From: Dechloromonas hankyongensis
Lineage (GTDB): Bacteria > Pseudomonadota > Gammaproteobacteria > Burkholderiales > Rhodocyclaceae
Reading direction: 5' to 3'
DNA length: 64,000 bases
Assembly: GCF_022012295.1 (NCBI RefSeq)
Contig: NZ_JAKLTN010000001.1
Location: 806,001-870,000 of the forward strand
Shown: piece after piece, positions 1 through 8,153 of the stretch
Layout of the letters: each line of letters begins with the position of its first letter
Position numbering within the stretch: position 1 is the stretch's first letter
Made by a program: the position numbers and the translations under genes
Notes under the pieces: generated by a model
Told to the model about the DNA's origin: nothing
Seen by the model: only the letters and a program-made list of their open reading frames with translations
Database searches by the model: none

Positions 1-57
1 CGACGAGGCGAGCGCAAAGCTGAGCAGGAGGGCAGCGGTCTTGCGGAACAGCGACAT
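1..57 (-). CDS. Unknown exported protein, 5' end only
   Basis: Only the first 19 codons are inside the window; the rest lies to the left. The peptide starts MSLFRKTAALLLSFALASS: two basic residues, then a hydrophobic core and small residues, which is a signal peptide. The protein is therefore probably exported, but its function cannot be read. It follows the LysR gene on the same strand after 35 nt, and a TATAAT on the minus strand overlaps the end of that gene, so it may have its own promoter. Confidence 0.5.
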   Translation of the reverse strand, partial: MSLFRKTAALLLSFALASS

Positions 58-91
58 GGAATTTTCTTTGATGATGCGTTGGGGGAGGATC

Positions 92-97
92 ATTATA
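92..97 (-). promoter_or_regulatory. Possible -10 element for the partial exported-protein gene
   Basis: The minus strand reads TATAAT here, overlapping the TAA stop codon of the LysR gene and 34 nt before the ATG at 57. No good -35 box is found 16-18 nt upstream, so this is only a candidate. Confidence 0.3.
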
Positions 98-1001
98 CCC
101 TCGGCTCCGGAGCCTCTTGCGGCGCTGCAGCACAGAGGGCTTCTACAGCCGGATGGCGGATGCGCCGCTCGCTGGAAATGGCGTAGATCTGTTCGCTGAC
201 CCCGGTCATGGCGCCCAGCGGCCGGGCGTCGAGCTGCTGCTCGACCTGCTCGGCGAGGACCAGGGGGGCAGGGAAAAGGCCCAAGCCGCCGCGTCCGAAA
301 GTGTTGAGCAAGGCGCTGTCCTCGAATTCGCCGACCACCTTGGGACGGATATTGGTGTGTTCCAGCCAGCGGTCGATCCGGCCGCGCAGCGCGTTGTGGC
401 GGGTGGGCAGCAGCAGCGGCGCGCCGTCGAGCGAGGCGGGAAAGTCTTTTGCATAGCGTTCGACCAGGGCCGGCGTGCCGAACAGACCGGTGGCGAACTC
501 ACCGAGCCGGGTACTGAACACCTTCAGGTTGCCGCCGACCGGCGCCGCGCGGTCGGTCAAGACGACATCAAGACGGTGCAGAGCGAGGTCTGCGAGCAGG
601 GTTTCGAATTCGCCCTCGTCGCAGATCAGGCGGACGTCGGCCGGCATTTCGGTGACCGTGGACAGCAGGCGGTAGGCGAGCAGCTTGGGAATGCCGTCCG
701 AGATGCCGGCACGCAGGCGCAGGGTGGCTTCGCTGTCGCTGTGCTGGACGGCGTCGATCAGCGCGTCGCCCAACTGGAAAATCTGGTCGGCGTAACCGAG
801 GGCGACGCGGCCGGCGTCGCTCAGCACCAGGCCGCGCCCCTGGCTGTTGAACAGCGCCTTGCCCAGTTGTCGTTCGAGCAACGAAAGCTGGCCGGAAATG
901 GTCTGGATCGCCACATCGAGGCGCTCGGCGGCGCGCGTGATGCTGCCTTCCTGGGCAACGACCCAGAAGTAATGCAGGTGCTTGAAATTGAGCGGAGTCA
1001 T
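93..1001 (-). CDS. nhaR: LysR-family regulator, NhaR-like
   Basis: This 302-residue protein has the standard LysR layout: an N-terminal winged helix-turn-helix (about residues 5-65, with FKHLHYFWVVAQEGSITRAA and the recognition-helix region around AIQTISGQLSLLERQLG) and a C-terminal effector-binding domain (about 95-290). The opening NFKHLHYFW and the SQGRGLVLSDAG stretch are typical of NhaR, which activates Na+/H+ antiporter genes in enterics. No nhaA is visible here; the gene diverges from htpX with 100 nt between them, so its target may be htpX, itself or something outside the window. The family call is firm; the NhaR name is by resemblance. Confidence 0.85.
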   Translation of the reverse strand: MTPLNFKHLHYFWVVAQEGSITRAAERLDVAIQTISGQLSLLERQLGKALFNSQGRGLVLSDAGRVALGYADQIFQLGDALIDAVQHSDSEATLRLRAGISDGIPKLLAYRLLSTVTEMPADVRLICDEGEFETLLADLALHRLDVVLTDRAAPVGGNLKVFSTRLGEFATGLFGTPALVERYAKDFPASLDGAPLLLPTRHNALRGRIDRWLEHTNIRPKVVGEFEDSALLNTFGRGGLGLFPAPLVLAEQVEQQLDARPLGAMTGVSEQIYAISSERRIRHPAVEALCAAAPQEAPEPRV

Positions 1002-1011
1002 AAGTTCACAG

Positions 1012-1050
1012 AAAAAATCGAAGTGATGCTCAATTTTGCTCCGATTTTTT
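1012..1050. promoter_or_regulatory. 9-bp perfect inverted repeat between nhaR-like gene and htpX
   Basis: AAAAAATCG at 1012-1020 is mirrored by CGATTTTTT at 1042-1050 with a 21-nt spacer. It lies in the divergent intergenic region, where a LysR protein would normally bind. It could be an operator; it could also be two A/T runs that match by chance. Confidence 0.35.
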
Positions 1051-1101
1051 TGCTAATTGCAATGCCCTAGCATCGACCCGTTTCTCTTCAAGGAGTAAAA
1101 A

Positions 1102-1986
1102 ATGAAACGCATTGTCCTGTTCCTGCTGACCAACCTGGCCGTGATGCTGGTGCTCAGCGTCGTCACCAGCCTGCTCGGCGTCAATAAGTTCCTGACGGCC
1201 AACGGCCTGAACGTCGGCATGTTGTTCGTTTTCGCCGCCGTGATCGGTTTTGGTGGCGCCTTCATCTCGCTGCTGATGTCGAAGACCATGGCCAAGTGGA
1301 GTACCGGCGCTCAGGTCATCGAGCATCCGAGTACGTCCACCGAGGTCTGGCTGGTCGATACCGTCGCCAAGCTGGCCAAGCGGGCTGAGCTGCCGATGCC
1401 GGAAGTGGCGATCTACGATGGCGAGCCGAACGCCTTCGCCACCGGTGCGACGAAAAACAGCTCGCTGGTCGCCGTATCCACCGGGCTGCTGCAGAGCATG
1501 ACCCGCGAGGAAGCCGAAGCCGTGCTCGCGCACGAGGTCGCCCACATCGCCAACGGCGACATGGTGACGCTGACCCTGATCCAGGGCGTGGTGAACACCT
1601 TCGTCGTCTTCCTGTCGCGCATCGTCGGCTATGTGGTTGACGGCTTCCTCCGCCGCAATGACGAGGAAAGCAGCGGCCCCGGCATCGGCTACATGGTGAC
1701 CAGCATGGTGTGCGAAATCGTCTTCGGCCTGCTCGCCAGCATCATCGTCGCCTGGTTTTCCCGTCAGCGCGAATTCCGTGCTGACGCGGGGGCAGCCGGC
1801 CTGATGGGCACGGCGCTGCCGATGCAGAACGCGCTGCGTCGCCTGGGCAACCTGCATACCGAACCGCTGCCGCAGAACATGGCAGCCTCCGGTATCGCTG
1901 GTGGCAAGGGTGGTTTCATGGCCTTGTTCGCCACCCACCCGCCGCTGGAAGAGCGTATCGCCGCCCTGGCTTCGCAGCGTAGCTGA
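1102..1986 (+). CDS. htpX: Membrane zinc metalloprotease HtpX
   Basis: HtpX is an inner membrane M48 protease that, with FtsH, degrades misfolded membrane proteins. The 294-residue product has two N-terminal membrane segments (about 4-25 and 35-58), the HEVAH zinc motif (H144, E145, H148), two more hydrophobic segments near 160-180 and 195-220, and the third ligand in the SRQREFRAD segment. The length matches the usual 285-295. A strong AAGGAG lies 8 nt before the ATG. In enterics htpX is controlled by the Cpx envelope stress system; no Cpx box was identified here. Confidence 0.95.
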   Translation: MKRIVLFLLTNLAVMLVLSVVTSLLGVNKFLTANGLNVGMLFVFAAVIGFGGAFISLLMSKTMAKWSTGAQVIEHPSTSTEVWLVDTVAKLAKRAELPMPEVAIYDGEPNAFATGATKNSSLVAVSTGLLQSMTREEAEAVLAHEVAHIANGDMVTLTLIQGVVNTFVVFLSRIVGYVVDGFLRRNDEESSGPGIGYMVTSMVCEIVFGLLASIIVAWFSRQREFRADAGAAGLMGTALPMQNALRRLGNLHTEPLPQNMAASGIAGGKGGFMALFATHPPLEERIAALASQRS

Positions 1987-2033
1987 CCGCTGGTTGACAT
2001 AAAGCTGACGCGAAACTGACGATTTGTTATGAT

Positions 2034-2214
2034 GCGCTCCTGGTGCGTTGCACAAGACTGGTGCAGTTCTGTGCAACGCCCATCCTTTGCAGCTGGCGCG
2101 AGTTCGCTTCGCCGATCTGCGCTGTTGGTTTGAATGCTCCTACGGTCGGGCTTTTCGAGGCTACGCTGACTAATCGGCCGAACCTGGTGGCATAACGCTT
2201 GCTAAATTTCGCTC
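2034..2214 (+). other. Long untranslated leader before the RND efflux operon, with a large hairpin
   Basis: This stretch has no gene. It contains GCGTTGCACA (2045-2054) exactly mirrored by TGTGCAACGC (2070-2079). The 15 nt between continue to pair (GACTG with CAGTT, one wobble), giving an almost perfect 35-nt stem. There is no T-run after it, so it is a poor terminator. A weak promoter, CTGACG-N17-TATGAT (2005-2033), would place the hairpin at the very start of the transcript. It could be an operator for a metal regulator or a structured RNA leader. It does not match a riboswitch class I recognise. Confidence 0.4.
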
Positions 2215-3459
2215 ATGGTGCAACGCAATAAAATTCTCGCTCTGCTGGTCGGTGTCTGGGTTTCGGCAGCGGTCCACGCTGCCGGTCAGGAATATGCCCT
2301 GCCTGAACTGGAAAGGCTGGCTCTCGATTCGAGCCGCAGCATGATGGCGGCCCGCGAGCAGGTGTCGGCTGCCCGCTACGCCGTGCAAAGCGCCGGCGCC
2401 TTCCCCAATCCGGAAGTCGAGTACCTGACCGGGACGGCACGTTCGCGGGCGGCCGGCGGCAATTCCGGCGATGCACGCAGCGTGACGCTGACCCAGCCCA
2501 TCGACCTGCCCTGGGTGCGCGCTGCGCGCATCGGTGCCGCCGAGGCGGGGTTGCAGTCCGGCGAGGCCGGTTTGCGCGCCTTCGAGGCCGACCTGCTGGC
2601 CAGCGTACGCCAGCGCTATTTCGAGGTGCTGCGCCGCAATGCCGAATTGCGCAATGCCCGGGAAGACGTCAGCCTGATGGAAAGCGTCCGCTCGCGCATT
2701 GCCCTACGCGTCGAGACCGGCGAAGCGCCGCGCTTCGAACTGATCAAGGCTGATGCAGAAATGCTGAATGCCCAGAAGTCGTTGCAGGCCGCCGGTTTCC
2801 GTGCCGAGCAGGCGCGTTCGCACCTGCGCCAAAGCGTCGGTCCCGGTCTGCCGGCCGACTATTCCCTGCGCGGCGCCTTGCGCGAAGTGCCGGATGTGCC
2901 GCCCATCGAGACCGTGCGCCAGGCACTGCCTGCCGACAGCCCGGCTCTGGCACGCAGCCGCGCCGAAGTGAGCCGGGCCGAGCGCCAGCTCGAATTCGAG
3001 CGCCGGCAGCGCTGGCCCAGCCTGGCAGTGAAGGGCGGCTACGACGACGACCCGGACATGCGCACCTCACGCGTCGGTGTCGTGCTGACCGTGCCATTGT
3101 GGGATCGCCGCAGCGGTCCGGTCGGCGAGGCCTCGGCACAACTCGCCCGTTCCCGCCACGAACTGGCGGCCCAGGAGTTCTCGCTGGATCAGCAGTTGGC
3201 GGTGGCCTACCAGCAATACGAGATCGCCCAGGCCCAGGTCACGGCGCTCGAGTCGGGCATCGTCAAGCAGGCCGAGAACGCGCTGCGCGTGGCGGAAGCG
3301 GCCTACCGCTTCGGCGAACGCGGTTTTCTGGAAGTGCTCGACGCGCAACGGGTTTTCCGGGCCGCGCGTGCCGAGTTGATTGCTGCCCGTTACGAATTGG
3401 CGGCGGCTTGGGTCGAAATCGAACGACTGCGGGCCAGCCCGGGAGGTAAAACCGAATGA
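2215..3459 (+). CDS. TolC/CzcC-type outer membrane channel of metal efflux pump
   Basis: This is the outer membrane channel of a tripartite RND pump. The 414-residue protein has a short signal peptide (MVQRNKILALLVGVWVSAAVHAA) and two OEP repeats (about 45-215 and 235-405) rich in long amphipathic helices with many Ala, Arg and Glu. That pattern, together with the downstream adaptor and pump, points to the CzcC branch of the TolC family. No clear Shine-Dalgarno precedes the ATG, so the start is less certain than the rest. It overlaps the next gene by 4 nt, indicating one operon and translational coupling. Confidence 0.88.
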   Translation: MVQRNKILALLVGVWVSAAVHAAGQEYALPELERLALDSSRSMMAAREQVSAARYAVQSAGAFPNPEVEYLTGTARSRAAGGNSGDARSVTLTQPIDLPWVRAARIGAAEAGLQSGEAGLRAFEADLLASVRQRYFEVLRRNAELRNAREDVSLMESVRSRIALRVETGEAPRFELIKADAEMLNAQKSLQAAGFRAEQARSHLRQSVGPGLPADYSLRGALREVPDVPPIETVRQALPADSPALARSRAEVSRAERQLEFERRQRWPSLAVKGGYDDDPDMRTSRVGVVLTVPLWDRRSGPVGEASAQLARSRHELAAQEFSLDQQLAVAYQQYEIAQAQVTALESGIVKQAENALRVAEAAYRFGERGFLEVLDAQRVFRAARAELIAARYELAAAWVEIERLRASPGGKTE

Positions 3460-4595
3460 AGAGAATACTGGTGCTGATCATGGCGGCGGCACTGCTGGCC
3501 GCGTGCAACAAGGAAAGCGACAAGGCGGCGGTCCAGCAGGTCCAGGATCCGATGACCGTGGCGCCGTCGGCCGAACTGCTCGCCCAACTCAAGCTGGCCG
3601 AAGTGATCCGCCAGCCGGTGGCCGAGACCTTGCGCGTAGCGGGGCGGATCGACTTCGACGAACAACGTCTGGCGCGCATCGGCGCGACAATTACCGGGCG
3701 GGTCACCGATATCGACGCCTGGCTTGGGCAGGATGTGAAAAGGGGCGACGTGCTGGCCCGCCTGAACAGCAGCCAACTCTCCGAGCAGCAGCTGGCCTAC
3801 CTGAAGGCGCGCGCCCAGCTCGAACTGAACCGCCGCAATGCCGAGCGCGCCAAGGCGCTGTTCGAGGCCGACGTGATCGGCGCCGCCGAACTGCAGCGCC
3901 GGGAAAGCGAATACAAGATTTCCCAAGCCGAAACCCGTGCCGCCGCCGACCAGTTGCAATTGCTTGGAGTCAGCGCGGCCGCCATCGAGCGCCTGGGCAA
4001 GCAGGGCGAGGTCAATTCGGTGACGCCGGTGGTCGCCACGCTGAGCGGCGTGGTGGTAGAACGCAAGCTGGCCCAGGGCCAAGTGGTGCAGCCGGCCGAT
4101 GCGCTGTTCGTAGTCGCCGACCTGTCGCGCTTGTGGGCGGTTGCCCAGGTGCCCGAGCAGCAGGTCAGCCAGGTTACGGCGGGGCAGACCGTCAATATCG
4201 AGGTGCCGGCGCTGGGCAACGAAAAGCTGGTCGGCAAGCTGATCTTCGTCGGCCAGACCATCGATCCGGAAACGCGGACGGTGCTGGTACGCACCGAGCT
4301 GGACAACCGCGACGGCCGCCTGAAGCCGGCCATGCTGGCGTCGATGCTGATCGAGGCCAAGCCGGTCGAGCGGCTGGTCGTGGCGGCCAGCGCCGTGGTT
4401 CGGCAGAACGACGAGGACTATGTCTTCGCGGCCGAGGGCGATGGCGCCTTCCGCCTGGTCAAGGTCAAGCTCGGCCCCGAGCAAGGCGGCATGCGGGTCG
4501 TGCTCGGCGGCCTGAAGGGCGGCGAGAAGCTGGTCATTGACGGCGCCTTTCACCTGAACAACGAGCGTAACCGCAAGGAAATGGAGGGGACGTGA
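3456..4595 (+). CDS. CzcB-type periplasmic adaptor lipoprotein of RND pump
   Basis: This is the membrane fusion protein linking the inner membrane pump to the outer channel. The N-terminus MKRILVLIMAAALLAACNKE carries a lipobox (LLAAC, lipidated Cys17), so the mature protein is membrane-anchored; that agrees with lgt being active in this organism. A biotinyl-lipoyl-like half-motif (GATITGRVTDIDAWLGQDVK, about 76-95), a helical hairpin (about 105-170) and beta-barrel and membrane-proximal domains follow. Its 379 residues are usual for CzcB relatives. I see no His-rich N-terminal metal site. It overlaps both neighbours by 4 nt. Confidence 0.9.
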   Translation: MKRILVLIMAAALLAACNKESDKAAVQQVQDPMTVAPSAELLAQLKLAEVIRQPVAETLRVAGRIDFDEQRLARIGATITGRVTDIDAWLGQDVKRGDVLARLNSSQLSEQQLAYLKARAQLELNRRNAERAKALFEADVIGAAELQRRESEYKISQAETRAAADQLQLLGVSAAAIERLGKQGEVNSVTPVVATLSGVVVERKLAQGQVVQPADALFVVADLSRLWAVAQVPEQQVSQVTAGQTVNIEVPALGNEKLVGKLIFVGQTIDPETRTVLVRTELDNRDGRLKPAMLASMLIEAKPVERLVVAASAVVRQNDEDYVFAAEGDGAFRLVKVKLGPEQGGMRVVLGGLKGGEKLVIDGAFHLNNERNRKEMEGT

Positions 4596-7500
4596 TCGAA
4601 TCTCTCGTCCGTGCGGCGCTCAAGCAGCGTCTGATCGTCGCGGTCATTGCCGCCGTCCTCTTTTTCTTCGGCTTGAACGCCGCGCAGAAGCTGTCGGTCG
4701 ATGCCTTCCCCGACGTGACCAATATTCAGGTCCAGATCGCCACCGAGGCGCCGGGCCGCTCGCCGGAAGAGGTCGAACGCTTCGCCACCGTGCCGCTGGA
4801 AGTAGCGATGACCGGCCTGCCCGGGCTGGAGGAAATGCGCTCACTGAACAAGCCCGGCCTGTCGCTGATCACCCTGGTGTTCTCCGACAAGACCGACGTC
4901 TATTTTGCCCGCCAGCTGGTCATGGAACGCCTGCTCGAGGTCGGCTCGCGCCTGCCGCCGGGCATCGCGCCGGTCCTCGGCCCGGTATCCACCGGCCTCG
5001 GCGAGGTCTATCAATACACGCTGGAGCGCGCCGACGACGGCGACAAGGCGCTGGGCGAAGAGGAATTGATGAAGCGGCGTGTCGCCCAGGACTGGGTGGT
5101 GCGGCCGCTGCTGCGCTCGATTCCCGGCGTCGCTGAAATCAATTCGCAGGGCGGCTTTGCTAAGCAGTACCAGGTCCTGGTCAATCCGGAAAAGCTGCGC
5201 CACTTCGGCCTGTCGGTGGCCGATGTCTATCGGGCGGTGGGCAGCAACAACGCCAACGCCGGCGGCGGCGTGCTGCCGCAGTATGCCGAGCAGTACCTGA
5301 TCCGCGGCATCGGCCTGGTGCGCGATGTCGAGGACTTGCGCGCCATTGTGCTCAAGGAGAAGGACGGCGTGCCGGTCTATGTGCGCGACGTGGCCGAGGT
5401 GCAGATCGGCCACGAGGTGCGCCAAGGCGCGGTGATCAAGAACGGCGTTACCGAGGCGGTGGGCGGCGTGGTGATGATGATCGCCGGCGGCAACGCCAAG
5501 GAGGTGGTCAGCCGCATCAAGGACCGGGTTGAGGAAATCAACCGCAAGGGCATGCTGCCCGACGGCCTGAAAATCGTCCCTTATTACGACCGCTCGGAAC
5601 TGGTCGATGCAGCGCTGTGGACGGTGACCAAGGTGCTGCTCGAAGGCGTGGCGCTGGTCGTCGTCGTGCTCTTCCTGTTCCTCGGCGACGTCCGTTCGTC
5701 GCTGATTGTGGTCGGCACGCTGGTCCTGACCCCGCTCCTGACTTTCATGGCGATGAACAAGCTGGGCATTTCGGCCAACCTGATGTCGCTCGGCGGCTTG
5801 GCCATCGCCATCGGCCTGATGGTCGACGGCTCGGTGGTGGTGGTCGAGAACGCCTTCCTGCAACTGGGACGGATGGCGAAGAGCGGCGACAGCCAGACCC
5901 GCGTCATCCTGCGCGCCGTGGTCGAGGTGGCGACGCCGGTCATCTTCGGCGTCGGCATCATCATCCTCGTCTTCCTGCCGCTGATGACGCTGCAGGGCAT
6001 GGAGGGCAAGATGTTCGCGCCGCTCGCCTACACCATCGCCATCGCGCTCGGCATTTCACTGATCCTGTCGATGACGCTGACCCCGGTGATGTCCACCTAC
6101 CTGCTCAAGCCGCCGGCCCATGACGGCGATCACGACACCCGGCTGATCGCGGCGATGAAGGGCCGCTACCTGAAGATGCTGCACTGGGCGCTGGGCAACG
6201 AGCGCAAGACTGTCGCGCTGGCCGTCGGCGCCTTCGCGCTGACCGTCGGCATGCTGCCCTTCCTGGGCACCGCCTTCATCCCGGAAATGAAGGAAGGTTC
6301 GGTGGTGCCCGGCATCAACCGGGTGCCCAACATCTCGCTCGACGAGTCGATCAAGATGGAAATGGAGGCCATGCGGCTGGTCATGCAGGTTCCCGGGGTC
6401 AAGTCGGCGGTGTCCGGCGTTGGCCGCGGCGAATCGCCGGCCGACCCGCAGGGGCCGAACGAGTCGACTCCCATCGTCAGTCTGAAGCCGCGCAGCGAGT
6501 GGCCGTCCGGCTGGACCCAGGACGACATCCAGGACGCCATGCGTGAGAAATTGAAGGCGCTGCCCGGCGTGCAGATTGTCATGGCGCAGCCGATTTCCGA
6601 CCGCGTCGACGAAATGGTCACCGGCGTGCGCTCGGATATCGCCGTCAAGGTCTTCGGCGACGATCTCGATCAGCTGAAGAAAGTCGCCGGCCAGATCGGC
6701 AAGGTCGCCCAGAGCCTGCAGGGCGCGCAGGACTTGCGCATCGAGCGGATCAGCGGCCAGCAGTACCTGTCCGTCGAAATCGACCGCCAGGCCATCGCCC
6801 GACTGGGCATCAATGTCTCCGACGTCAATGACCTGCTCGAAACGGCGGTCGGCGGCAAGGTGGCGACCGAAATTTTCGAGGGCGAACGCCGCTTCCCCGG
6901 TGTCGTGCGCCTGCCGGAGCGCTTCCGCAACAACGTCGAGGCCATTTCCAACATCCTGATCACCTCGGGCAGTGGCGCCCAGGCCCGTCTGGCCGATGTC
7001 GCCAAGATCAGCGTGCTCGACGGCCCGGCGCAGATTTCCCGCGAACTGGGCAAGCGCCGCATCGTGGTTGGCGTCAACGTCAAGGACAGGGACCTCGGCA
7101 GTTTCGTTGCCGAACTGCAGCAGAAGGTGGAAAAGCAGGTCAAGCTGCCCGATGGCTACTACCTCGAATGGGGTGGCCAGTTCCAGAACATGGAGCGGGC
7201 GCTCGGTCACTTGAAGATCATCATCCCGATCACCATCGCGGCGATTTTCTTCCTGCTCTTCCTGCTCTTCAATTCGCTGCGCTTCGCGACGCTGATCATC
7301 ACGGTGCTGCCCTTCGCGTCCATCGGCGGCATCGTCGGCCTGTTCGTCACCGGCGAATATCTGTCGGTGCCGGCTTCGGTCGGTTTCATAGCCCTCTGGG
7401 GCATCGCCGTGCTCAATGGCGTGGTGCTGGTGTCGTACATCCGCGGCCTGCGCGAAGAAGGGCGCAATGTACGCGAGGCGGTGGTCGAGGGCGCCAAACT

Positions 7501-7702
7501 GCGCTTCCGGCCGGTGATGATGACGGCCACCGTGGCCATGCTCGGCCTGATCCCCTTCCTGTTCTCGACGGGGCCAGGTTCCGAGGTACAAAGACCGCTG
7601 GCCATCGTGGTCATCGGCGGACTGATTACATCGACCCTGCTGACGCTGGTGGTGCTGCCCACCCTCTATCGCTGGTTCGACGAAGAAGGAGTCGAAGCAT
7701 GA
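4592..7702 (+). CDS. CzcA-type heavy-metal RND efflux pump
   Basis: This 1036-residue inner membrane antiporter of the HME-RND family has the usual 12 membrane segments and two large periplasmic loops. The transmembrane-4 motif that carries protons in CzcA normally holds Asp-x5-Asp-x6-Glu. Here it reads AIGLMVDGSVVVVEN, with Ala406, Asp412 and Glu419, so the first acidic residue is missing, as in CusA-type pumps. The metal is therefore uncertain: Cd/Zn/Co or Cu/Ag are both possible. The gene overlaps the adaptor gene by 4 nt upstream and the PII-like gene by 4 nt downstream. Confidence 0.93.
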   Translation: MIESLVRAALKQRLIVAVIAAVLFFFGLNAAQKLSVDAFPDVTNIQVQIATEAPGRSPEEVERFATVPLEVAMTGLPGLEEMRSLNKPGLSLITLVFSDKTDVYFARQLVMERLLEVGSRLPPGIAPVLGPVSTGLGEVYQYTLERADDGDKALGEEELMKRRVAQDWVVRPLLRSIPGVAEINSQGGFAKQYQVLVNPEKLRHFGLSVADVYRAVGSNNANAGGGVLPQYAEQYLIRGIGLVRDVEDLRAIVLKEKDGVPVYVRDVAEVQIGHEVRQGAVIKNGVTEAVGGVVMMIAGGNAKEVVSRIKDRVEEINRKGMLPDGLKIVPYYDRSELVDAALWTVTKVLLEGVALVVVVLFLFLGDVRSSLIVVGTLVLTPLLTFMAMNKLGISANLMSLGGLAIAIGLMVDGSVVVVENAFLQLGRMAKSGDSQTRVILRAVVEVATPVIFGVGIIILVFLPLMTLQGMEGKMFAPLAYTIAIALGISLILSMTLTPVMSTYLLKPPAHDGDHDTRLIAAMKGRYLKMLHWALGNERKTVALAVGAFALTVGMLPFLGTAFIPEMKEGSVVPGINRVPNISLDESIKMEMEAMRLVMQVPGVKSAVSGVGRGESPADPQGPNESTPIVSLKPRSEWPSGWTQDDIQDAMREKLKALPGVQIVMAQPISDRVDEMVTGVRSDIAVKVFGDDLDQLKKVAGQIGKVAQSLQGAQDLRIERISGQQYLSVEIDRQAIARLGINVSDVNDLLETAVGGKVATEIFEGERRFPGVVRLPERFRNNVEAISNILITSGSGAQARLADVAKISVLDGPAQISRELGKRRIVVGVNVKDRDLGSFVAELQQKVEKQVKLPDGYYLEWGGQFQNMERALGHLKIIIPITIAAIFFLLFLLFNSLRFATLIITVLPFASIGGIVGLFVTGEYLSVPASVGFIALWGIAVLNGVVLVSYIRGLREEGRNVREAVVEGAKLRFRPVMMTATVAMLGLIPFLFSTGPGSEVQRPLAIVVIGGLITSTLLTLVVLPTLYRWFDEEGVEA

Positions 7703-8037
7703 AGGAAATCAAGGCGATCATCCGCCCCAACAAGTTGCCGGTCCTGCGCGATGCGCTAGTCGTGCTGCCCGGCTTTCCCGGCATGACGGTGAGCAAGGTC
7801 GAAGGGTGCAGTGCACCGACCCGGCACATCCCGGCCAAGGTCAAGATCAAGGACGAACTGACCGACTACACGCCCAAGGTGCGCGTCGAAATCGTCGCCC
7901 CGGATGAGGTGGCGGAGGCCATCTTCCAGCGCATCACCGAAATCGCCCAGACCGGCCATTACGGCGATGGCTTGGTGTGGATCACCGAAGTCGACAAAGC
8001 GGCCTTTGTTTTCAAGACGACGCCGGGGCCGGACTGA
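7699..8037 (+). CDS. PII-like protein linked to RND metal pump (PII-NG type)
   Basis: The 112-residue product begins MKEIKAIIRPNKLPVLRDAL, the PII opening strand and helix, and later has a GHYGDGLVWI segment matching the B-loop GxxGDGkI region of GlnB/GlnK. The T-loop region (about 36-56) is unlike GlnB: it lacks the uridylylated Tyr51 context and contains CSAPTRHIPAK, with Cys and His. Its ATG overlaps the czcA-type stop (ATGA). PII-like proteins co-encoded with metal RND pumps form a known subgroup (PII-NG). I infer a sensor or modulator of the pump, perhaps with a metal or nucleotide ligand; this is not shown by the sequence. Confidence 0.85.
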   Translation: MKEIKAIIRPNKLPVLRDALVVLPGFPGMTVSKVEGCSAPTRHIPAKVKIKDELTDYTPKVRVEIVAPDEVAEAIFQRITEIAQTGHYGDGLVWITEVDKAAFVFKTTPGPD

Positions 8038-8070
8038 TCGGGAATGCAATTGTCACTTTCGTTAAATGTG

Positions 8071-8081
8071 GTGAAATTCAC
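8071..8081. promoter_or_regulatory. Short palindrome upstream of GAF-PAS gene
   Basis: GTGAAATTCAC is an 11-nt palindrome (5-bp arms, one central base) 73 nt before the GAF-PAS start and just after a possible -35 (TTGTCA, 8050-8055). It may be an operator. A palindrome this short is weak evidence. Confidence 0.25.
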
Positions 8082-8153
8082 AGACTATCGGGGTGAGAAT
8101 CACTAAAATCGAGACTGTCACCATGGCGCCACGAGCGCGAATACAGTCTCAGC

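Noticed and set aside
117..1070. A 317-codon plus-strand frame opposite the LysR gene
   Set aside because: The minus-strand protein has a complete LysR fold; the plus-strand translation is a shadow.
7168..7698. Upstream extension of the PII-like gene in frame
   Set aside because: It is an out-of-frame reading of the RND pump gene; the ATGA overlap gives a standard PII length.
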